Origin: an uncultured Oscillospiraceae bacterium
Lineage (GTDB): Bacteria > Bacillota > Clostridia > Oscillospirales > Oscillospiraceae
NCBI GenBank assembly: GCA_934590325.1
Contig: CAKTOW010000022.1
Coordinates: 1 to 29,624, forward strand
Length of the DNA stretch: 29,624 nucleotides
Reading direction: 5' to 3'
In this document: piece by piece, positions 24,944 to 29,624 of the stretch
Layout of the letters: the number at the start of each line of letters is the position of its first letter
Position numbering within the stretch: position 1 is the stretch's first letter
Made by a program: the position numbers and the translations under genes
Notes under the pieces: generated by a model
What the model saw: only the letters and a program-made list of their open reading frames with translations
The model's database searches: none
Told to the model about the DNA's origin: nothing

Positions 24944-25804
24944 TTAGAACTCCTTCTTCTTGCCGATGACCACAGCGGAACCGGCGACGGAGGTCAGAGC
25001 CATGCCAACGTACATAGCGATACCGGCGTCGAAGGTCTTGGGGGAAGTGCCAGTGGTGGTGGTAGTAGTGGAAGCAGCCTTGTCAACGACCAGGAACAGG
25101 CCGCCAGCAACGGTGTCGTAGGTGGCACCAGCGGGAATCTCGGAAGCCTTCTCGTACAGCTTAGCAGTAGCGCCGCAAGTGGTGCACTTAGCGGTCTTGT
25201 TCACGCGATCCAGAACCCACAGGTGCTGAACAACGACATCAGACAGGTGCTGAGAAGCAGTACCAACCTTGGTAACCTTCACCAGAGCGCCGTCAACCAG
25301 CAGAGTGACGTCGCCGTTCTTGTCAGCATAGAACAGATCGACATTGTCATCGTCATCAACGACAGCAGTGTAGAACTTGGTGTCAGCGGAGTACTTGTTG
25401 GCGTCCTTCTTGAACTGGCCGCAGGTGGTACCGAAGTTGTCGTACACCTTGCCATCATAGTTATAGATGGCACCATTCTCGCTGTAAGCCACATACATAG
25501 CGACAGTGCTCTTGCCTGCGTACTTCAGAATATAATCAGCATCGGCAGCAGAGGTCTCCACATAGCTGTAGGTCTGACCATTAACGGTAACGGTGTAGTG
25601 AGCAATGGACTTGGGGTCGTTGGCGCCAGTGGAAGTGGTCTTAGCCTTTACATAGTCCAGCGCGACGCCCTGGAAGCTATCGAGGCCGGTCTTCTCGCCG
25701 GTCTTGGCATCGTAGAAATCGTACTTCTGCACGTCTGCGAACGCCACGGTGCACAGTGCCAGAGCCATGACCATGGCCAGCACAGTTGCAATGATCTTCT
25801 TCAT
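24944..25804 (-). CDS. Secreted, C-terminally anchored paralog B
   Basis: ATG at 25804 follows the same leader as A. The 286-aa protein has the same signal peptide (one change, CTV for CTT) and a different central region (24-240) with C128 (TTCGQF), H194 (QHLW) and C207/C210 (CTTC). A shared segment DKNGDVTLLVDGALVKV is also recognisable in C. After IPAGA (also in A) come a Thr linker, SPKTFDAG, the TM helix and GKKKEF. C128 and H194 are 66 apart, and H194 and C207 are 13 apart. The CxxC/Cys/His pattern may bind zinc or form disulfides. It lies alone between the sda operon and queH, with its own promoter and terminator. Confidence 0.85.
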   Translation of the reverse strand: MKKIIATVLAMVMALALCTVAFADVQKYDFYDAKTGEKTGLDSFQGVALDYVKAKTTSTGANDPKSIAHYTVTVNGQTYSYVETSAADADYILKYAGKSTVAMYVAYSENGAIYNYDGKVYDNFGTTCGQFKKDANKYSADTKFYTAVVDDDDNVDLFYADKNGDVTLLVDGALVKVTKVGTASQHLSDVVVQHLWVLDRVNKTAKCTTCGATAKLYEKASEIPAGATYDTVAGGLFLVVDKAASTTTTTTGTSPKTFDAGIAMYVGMALTSVAGSAVVIGKKKEF

Positions 25805-25864
25805 GTTTGTTTCCTCCATAAAATTTTGTTTGTGTCCGGCTCGACCTCCTTGCCCCCACCCGCC

Positions 25865-25896
25865 GTTTACAACGTAAACATCATTATGTTGTAAAC
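25865..25896 (-). promoter_or_regulatory. Palindromic promoter/operator of paralog B
   Basis: The site is identical over all 32 bases to the site before paralog A, with half-sites GTTTACAAC and GTTGTAAAC, and TTTACA and TTGTAA 17 bases apart on the minus strand. Confidence 0.6.
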
Positions 25897-26077
25897 TTTT
25901 TTACGGCGTGTTTCTTCCAGCAATTGGAAGAAAACAGAGCAAACCCCCGCCCCTTCGGGGCGGGGGTTCGCCGTGTTTTCCGTAAACTTTTACGGAGAAA
26001 TTTGCTTTTGTGGCCGGTTGGACTTCACATTTGCGAAGTCCAATTTTCGTTCATAATTTGTTAACAATATTTTGCTG
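25897..26077 (-). repeat. Structured upstream block of paralog B, copy 2
   Basis: This is homologous to 22351-22534. The GC-rich hairpin keeps both arms and changes only the loop, and CCGTAAA/TTTACGG also changes only its loop. In the third hairpin GCGAAGTCC meets GGACTTCAC, which on the minus strand is a G-U pair. TTTCTTCCA/TGGAAGAAA near 25910-25931 is perfect here but has a mismatch in copy 1. Homology stops at about 26077. Confidence 0.7.
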
Positions 26078-26109
26078 CCAGTTTCTTCCAAAACAGAAGA
26101 AACTGGCAG
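26075..26109. repeat. 14-bp perfect inverted repeat at the block edge
   Basis: CTGCCAGTTTCTTC (26075-26088) pairs perfectly with GAAGAAACTGGCAG (26096-26109) across a 7-base loop, followed by a short T-rich stretch. It marks the point where the homology to the paralog A upstream block ends. Confidence 0.7.
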
Positions 26110-26159
26110 TATTTTGATTCGTTATTCCTACAAAATTCCGGCAGATAAATTGTGCATAG

Positions 26160-26242
26160 TGACAACCCCTCCGTCAACGCTTCGCGTTGCCACCTTCCTT
26201 TGCACAAGGGCGGCTTGGGGTACGGACCGCCGTACCGATGTG
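26160..26242. repeat. Dispersed gut-Clostridia intergenic element
   Basis: ACAACCCCTCCGTCAACGC, then a small CGCTTCGCG-type hairpin, CCACCTTCC and AAGGGCGGCTTGGGG, match from memory a short palindromic element found between genes of many Clostridiales. It has no coding potential. Confidence 0.45.
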
Positions 26243-26251
26243 CGATAATAG

Positions 26252-26284
26252 AAAACCACAGCCACCCTCCGGGCGGCTGTGGTT
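26252..26284 (-). terminator. Terminator of the FrhB-like/queH operon
   Basis: AACCACAGCC (26254-26263) pairs with GGCTGTGGTT (26275-26284), followed by TTTT on the minus strand. Its loop and stem are very like the terminator at 22624-22657. Confidence 0.75.
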
Positions 26285-26285
26285 G

Positions 26286-26316
26286 GTTTACCATAACAAT
26301 TATTATTGTCAACCGA
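26286..26316 (-). repeat. Stop-adjacent 31-nt repeated element, copy 3
   Basis: GTTTACCATAACA plus ATTATTGTCAACC spans the queH stop codon; here the TGA falls inside the conserved TTGAC. It continues directly into the terminator. Confidence 0.7.
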
Positions 26317-26881
26317 TGTGCTTTTCAGGCTCCTGCATATCGCGGGCGATCTGCTTGGCGTAGCGGTCCTCCTCGCTGAACACGCAGCCGCAGTACTTCT
26401 GCATATACAGGCCCAACTCTCTGGCCTCCTGCTGCCCCTGGCGGAAGCCGGGGCGGAAGTCGCGGTACAGAAACGCCACGCCGTAGCGGGCGGCCATCTC
26501 CTCCGCGGTCCGGCGCAGGAGCTCATGGTCCTGATAGGGGCTGACGAACAGCGTACTGGAAAAGCTGTCGAACCCGTGTTGGGCGGCGTACCGGGCGGTC
26601 TGCTCCAGCCGCAGGCCGTAGCACTTGCCGCAGCGGTGGTCGATGTCCTCCGCCACGGCGCGGCAGAAGTCCCGCAGGCCGTAGTCTTCCTGCACGATCA
26701 GCTCCACGCCGACGGACGGCGCGTAGGCCATCAGCGTATCCCGGCGCGCCTTGTACTCCTGATAGGGGTGGATGTTGGGGTTGTACCAATAGGATACCGG
26801 CTCGATGCCCTCCGCGCGCAGCATCTGGATGCAGGCCACGGAGCAGGGCGCACAGCAGGTGTGCAGCAGCGTCTTTGTCAT
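26309..26881 (-). CDS. queH: Epoxyqueuosine reductase QueH
   Basis: ATG at 26881 overlaps the stop of the upstream gene (ATGA). The 190-aa protein has the DUF208/QueH cysteine sets C9-C10 (LLHTCCAPCS), C84/C87 (HRCGKCYGLRLE) and C164/C166 (KYCGCVFSEEDRYAKQ), with conserved YWYNPNIHPYQEY and STLFVSPYQDH. It reduces epoxyqueuosine in tRNA (Asn, Asp, His, Tyr) to queuosine and stands in for the cobalamin-dependent QueG. Length and motifs are normal. Confidence 0.95.
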   Translation of the reverse strand: MTKTLLHTCCAPCSVACIQMLRAEGIEPVSYWYNPNIHPYQEYKARRDTLMAYAPSVGVELIVQEDYGLRDFCRAVAEDIDHRCGKCYGLRLEQTARYAAQHGFDSFSSTLFVSPYQDHELLRRTAEEMAARYGVAFLYRDFRPGFRQGQQEARELGLYMQKYCGCVFSEEDRYAKQIARDMQEPEKHIG

Positions 26882-28056
26882 TTGTCGTTCCTCTTTCCGA
26901 AGGGCAGGCGGACGCCCTGCAGCAGCTCGCGCAGGGGCTTGCCGGACTTTTCGCGGGGCTGCATGGCCGACAGGAACCGGGCGCAGACCTGGCGGAAGGG
27001 CTGGCGCTCCAGCTCGTCGAAGAACCGGGAGCGGTCCACGGATACCGGCATGGGCGAGCGCAGCGCCAGGTCGGCGGCCACGGCCTCGCCGAGGTCGCAG
27101 CGGCGGCGGTGCAGGGACAGGGAGTCGAACAGCTGGGCGCCCTTGGCGGTGTTGACCAGCAGCAGGGACACGCCCAGGCGCTTCTCCTCAGCGGAGATGC
27201 CGCCGCCAGTCATGTCGCACAGGGTCAGGTCGCCGGTGCGGTCGGTGCTGGTATAGCCGCAGGTGTGGCAGGCTGGGCGCAGGAAGATGCCCCGGGTGAT
27301 GCCGCGTCCCACCTCGGAACGCAGCAGCGGCGCATCGTACTGGCCGCCGTTCTCGAAGGTCACATGGAACCGCCGGCCGCTCTCGCCGCTGAGCTTGCCG
27401 CAGAAGTCCACAGCCAGGGGGCGCTGCTGCTTGACATAGGCCATGGAGCGGACGAACTTCTCCCACACGCCGGGGCTGCACACGCCGCCGCAGGCCACAT
27501 CACAGGTGATGAGCCGCTCCGGGTGCTCACCCAGGAAGCGGTACAGGCCGTCCACCTGGCAGGGCGTGCCGGAAAACAGCACCTGCCGCCCCTGGTCCAG
27601 GTACAGCCGCACCTGCTGGTAGCTCTCGCCCATGTCGCTCTGGATAGGCTTCAGCCCGCGCAGGCGAGACAGGTCGTGGAGATTCTTCACGGCGATGTGC
27701 ACCACCCGCAGGCTCTCGTCCATGGCGGCGCCGAACACCACGCCGCCGCCCTCCAGCACATACTCCGCCAGGGCGGAAAAGGCCCCGCCGGCGGTGGAGG
27801 CGCGGCGCACCGCCTCGTCGCCGTTCCAGACGATGAAGGCCGCCGGCTCCGTCCGGGGCTCACGCTGCTTCAGCACGGGGCAGATATGGGTGCAGTGGCC
27901 GCACTGGACGCAGCCGTCCGTCACCTGTGGGTACAGGAAGCCCTCGCGGTCCGGCACCATGCGGATGGCGCCCTTGGGACAGCCGTTGCAGCAGGCGGCA
28001 CAGCCGGTGCAGCGCTCATGGGGCGCCAGCTGCGGCGCGGTATTCATCTCGGTCAT
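26878..28056 (-). CDS. FrhB-like iron-sulfur protein (Coenzyme F420 hydrogenase/dehydrogenase beta-subunit family)
   Basis: ATG at 28056 follows GGAGGTGGCC; the longer frame covers the promoter. The 392-aa protein begins with two [4Fe-4S] ferredoxin motifs, C16/C19/C22(23)/C26 (RCTGCAACCNGCPKG) and C49/C52/C55/C59 (CVQCGHCTHICP). The FrhB N-terminal domain (about 75-160, STAGGAFSALAEYVLEGGG, VLFSGTPCQVDGL) and C-terminal domain with further cysteines (CDVACGGVCSPGVW, CHTCGYTSTDRTGDLTLCD) follow. In bacteria without F420, such proteins occur in polysaccharide clusters or as flavin/Fe-S reductases. The substrate is unknown. It is co-transcribed with queH. Confidence 0.85.
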   Translation of the reverse strand: MTEMNTAPQLAPHERCTGCAACCNGCPKGAIRMVPDREGFLYPQVTDGCVQCGHCTHICPVLKQREPRTEPAAFIVWNGDEAVRRASTAGGAFSALAEYVLEGGGVVFGAAMDESLRVVHIAVKNLHDLSRLRGLKPIQSDMGESYQQVRLYLDQGRQVLFSGTPCQVDGLYRFLGEHPERLITCDVACGGVCSPGVWEKFVRSMAYVKQQRPLAVDFCGKLSGESGRRFHVTFENGGQYDAPLLRSEVGRGITRGIFLRPACHTCGYTSTDRTGDLTLCDMTGGGISAEEKRLGVSLLLVNTAKGAQLFDSLSLHRRRCDLGEAVAADLALRSPMPVSVDRSRFFDELERQPFRQVCARFLSAMQPREKSGKPLRELLQGVRLPFGKRNDK

Positions 28057-28089
28057 GGCGGCCACCTCCGAAATCGTTTTCTCACCCGC

Positions 28090-28118
28090 ATTGTACCACA
28101 TCTCCGAAAAAAGCACAA
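28090..28118 (-). promoter_or_regulatory. Promoter of the FrhB-like/queH operon
   Basis: On the minus strand TTGTGC (28118-28113) and TACAAT (28095-28090) are 17 bases apart, followed by a leader of about 27 bases. Confidence 0.7.
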
Positions 28119-28214
28119 GGGCGGCGGAGAACTGTCCGTTTTTCGGGACAGCATTCTTGGTATGATGGGTACAGTCAAGGAAAGAAAACCGATTTTTCAT
28201 ACAGGAGGTGCCGT

Positions 28215-28439
28215 ATGCACAAGTTTTTCGACTATCTTATCCCCGATCTGCCTGTGAGCACCATCGGTGAGCTGGCCGGCTACATCCGGCGCTTTACAGC
28301 GCTGTTCAGCGGCGGCGTGCCGGTGGAGGGTCACATGGGCGGCGTGGAGTTCTGCGCCACCCAGCAGCCCTCCGGGGACGTGCGCGTCCACTGGGTACAG
28401 GTGGACCGCCAGCGCATTCCGGTGGACGCCACCGTGTGA
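28215..28439 (+). CDS. Hypothetical small protein (74 aa)
   Basis: ATG at 28215 follows ACAGGAGGTG with ideal spacing, the best evidence that it is real. The protein starts MHKFFDYLIPDLPVSTIGEL, has a mixed alpha/beta composition with one Cys and no signal peptide or TM segment, and ends in VDRQRIPVDATV. I do not recognise the family. It is divergent from the FrhB-like gene. A TATGAT -10 at 28161-28166 has only a weak -35, and the inverted repeat CTGTCC...GGACAG (about 28133-28151) overlaps that region and may be an operator. Confidence 0.65.
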   Translation: MHKFFDYLIPDLPVSTIGELAGYIRRFTALFSGGVPVEGHMGGVEFCATQQPSGDVRVHWVQVDRQRIPVDATV

Positions 28440-28661
28440 GTGCAGTATAGCCGCCCTTGTGTAGGGGGCGGCGTCCTCGACGCCCCAGCGGAGACAAAAA
28501 AGAAGACCTCCCATTCCTCCCGCGCCAGCGGGAGGAATAATTAAGCCTAAAAAAAGAAAGCTCCCCAAAACAAAAAGCGCATATCCCCGGCCGAAGGCCG
28601 GGGATAATTAAGCGCAAAAAAAGAAGCACCCGGAGGGTGCTTCTCTTTTTTGAGGGGTTAA
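28440..28661. repeat. Palindrome array downstream of paralog C
   Basis: There is no gene here. The array contains GCCGCCC/GGGGCGGC (about 28450-28473), the 72-bp exact repeat (28489-28560, also at 21299-21370), TATCCCCGGCC/GGCCGGGGATA (28582-28606) with the TAATTAAGC-A-run spacer, and the terminator of paralog C. Confidence 0.75.
28616..28643 (-). terminator. Terminator of paralog C
   Basis: GAAGCACCC (28623-28631) pairs with GGGTGCTTC (28635-28643) with a GGA loop and seven T residues on the minus strand. It keeps the design of the A and B terminators, but the stem has changed on both sides. Confidence 0.85.
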
Positions 28662-29489
28662 TTAGAACTCCTTCTTCTTGCCGATGACCACAGCGGAACC
28701 GGCGACGGAGGTCAGTGCCATGCCAACGTACATAGCGATACCGGCGTCGAAGGTCTTGGGGGAAGTGCCCTTGTTGTCAGCGGGCTTGGTGGAATCAACA
28801 CCATCGGTGTAGCCCAGCCACTTGCCGTCAGCCAGCTTGTAGGGCTCAGCGGTACCAGCAGCCTTAGCAGCGTCGTAGGTCTTGAACACGGTAGCAACGG
28901 TGTCGCAGTTCTTGCACTTGTAGGTGGTGACATTGTCATCCTTGTCATAGGAAGCAGCCTTCCAAACGTGGTCGACCAGACCGGCAGTACCGTTGGCCTT
29001 CACCAGCTTGCCGTCAACCAGCAGCTGAGTGTCGCCGTTGTCAGCCTTGACATAGTAAGCGGTAACAGTGTCATCGCCAGCTTCCCAAGTGGCCTTGTAA
29101 TAGGTCTTGCTCTTGGAGCCGTCCAGCTGGCCGCACTTCTCGCCGATGTTGGTGAACTCAACAGCCTTGGCCTTGAAGAACAGGCTGGCAACCTCAGTCA
29201 CGTACAGGTCAGCCTTACCATCAGCAGTCAGCTTATAGGTATAATCGGACTTGTCAGCCTTGACAAAGTAATGGTCTGCGCCATCATAGTTAGAAACATA
29301 GCCATCGACTTTGTTGTAGCTATCATCCTTGCTAGCCTTATACTGACCCTCAACGGTATTAACGACAGCCTTACCAGCAGGTGTACCGTCAGCCTTGGTG
29401 AAGCTATACTCCACGCCAGCCGCGAAAGCGGTGGTGCACAGTGCCAGAGCCATGACCATGGCCAGCACAGTTGCAATGATCTTCTTCAT
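28662..29489 (-). CDS. Secreted, C-terminally anchored paralog C
   Basis: ATG at 29489 follows the common leader. The 275-aa protein has the same signal peptide as A. Its own central region (25-240) has C119 (EKCGQL), H174 (DHVW) and C192/C195 (CKNC), plus a DNGDTQLLVDGKLVK segment related to B. There is no Thr linker; KPADNKG leads into SPKTFDAG, the TM helix and GKKKEF. The HVW...YKCKNC arrangement resembles the H-x-[WY]...Y-x-C-x-x-C repeats of Clostridial wall proteins. The spacing is C119-H174 55 and H174-C192 18. It has its own promoter and terminator. Confidence 0.85.
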   Translation of the reverse strand: MKKIIATVLAMVMALALCTTAFAAGVEYSFTKADGTPAGKAVVNTVEGQYKASKDDSYNKVDGYVSNYDGADHYFVKADKSDYTYKLTADGKADLYVTEVASLFFKAKAVEFTNIGEKCGQLDGSKSKTYYKATWEAGDDTVTAYYVKADNGDTQLLVDGKLVKANGTAGLVDHVWKAASYDKDDNVTTYKCKNCDTVATVFKTYDAAKAAGTAEPYKLADGKWLGYTDGVDSTKPADNKGTSPKTFDAGIAMYVGMALTSVAGSAVVIGKKKEF

Positions 29490-29549
29490 GTTTGTTTCCT
29501 CCATAAAATTTTGTTTGTGTCCGGCTCGACCTCCTTGTTTTCACTCACG

Positions 29550-29581
29550 GTTTACAACGTAAACATCATTATGTTGTAAAA
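29550..29581 (-). promoter_or_regulatory. Palindromic promoter/operator of paralog C
   Basis: The site is the same as before A and B except at the outer edge, where GTTGTAAAC reads GTTGTAAAA. Beyond it the sequence no longer matches the A/B upstream block, and the window ends 43 bases later. Confidence 0.55.
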
Positions 29582-29624
29582 AATTTTACGGAGGGATTCC
29601 GCCCTGTGTGCGGGGGTGCCGCCG

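Noticed and set aside
26875..28257. 460-codon plus-strand frame
   Set aside because: It is antisense to the clear FrhB-like gene, with no SD and low-complexity composition.
20996..28661. Integron attC cassette array
   Set aside because: The palindromes lack attC core sites, each gene has its own promoter, and no integron integrase is adjacent. The recombinases at 3491-6111 belong to the tRNA-targeted element.
21404..29489. Diversity-generating retroelement behind the variable centres
   Set aside because: There is no reverse transcriptase gene and no template/variable repeat pair with adenine-specific changes in the window; the divergence spans most of the gene.

Overview
The window looks like a chromosomal segment from a Gram-positive, anaerobic gut Clostridium-type bacterium, probably Oscillospiraceae (Oscillibacter/Flavonifractor-like). 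This rests on the high GC content (by eye about 60%) of the core genes, strong GGAGG ribosome-binding sites, a Firmicutes-type rpmG-secE-nusG-rplKAJL block, the dnaG-rpoD pair, a two-subunit iron-sulfur L-serine dehydratase and QueH. The species assignment is inference.

Positions 1-7156 are the right end of an integrated conjugative or mobilizable element. They hold the tail of a DUF6550-like element protein, two small element proteins, a gene remnant, an excisionase-like HTH protein, a replication-initiator-like winged-helix protein, a ribbon-helix-helix protein preceded by a hairpin-rich candidate oriT, two overlapping tyrosine recombinases, and a very AT-rich two-TM cargo gene. The element stops at the CCA end of a tRNA-Pro gene (7157-7232), the likely integration site. 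The left end lies outside the window.

Positions 7250-13200 hold core or near-core genes on the minus strand: an OmpR-type two-component system, a membrane GT2 glycosyltransferase with candidate response-regulator boxes at its promoter, a BaiN/HI0933-type flavoprotein and ruvX. Positions 13330-16894 are the plus-strand transcription/translation operon rpmG-secE-nusG-rplK-rplA-rplJ-rplL, with a likely L1 site before rplK, and a second promoter plus L10-type attenuator before rplJ. The operon ends in a strong terminator without rpoB. Facing it is dnaG-rpoD followed by a secreted cohesin-like/InlB-repeat protein.

Positions 20900-29624 are the most unusual part. Three paralogous secreted proteins (A 21404-22258, B 24944-25804, C 28662-29489, all minus) have nearly identical signal peptides, 5' leaders, palindromic promoter/operator sites and C-terminal SPKTF-TM-KKK anchors. 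Their central regions differ strongly but share a Cys...His...CxxC pattern. Each is followed by a stack of GC-rich palindromes drawn from a common set of modules, and A and B also share about 275 bp of structured upstream sequence. Ordinary genes lie between them: sdaAB-sdaAA-cupin, and an FrhB-like iron-sulfur protein with queH. The layout suggests a cassette-like surface-protein family kept alike at its ends by recombination, which is the best candidate here for an undescribed system.
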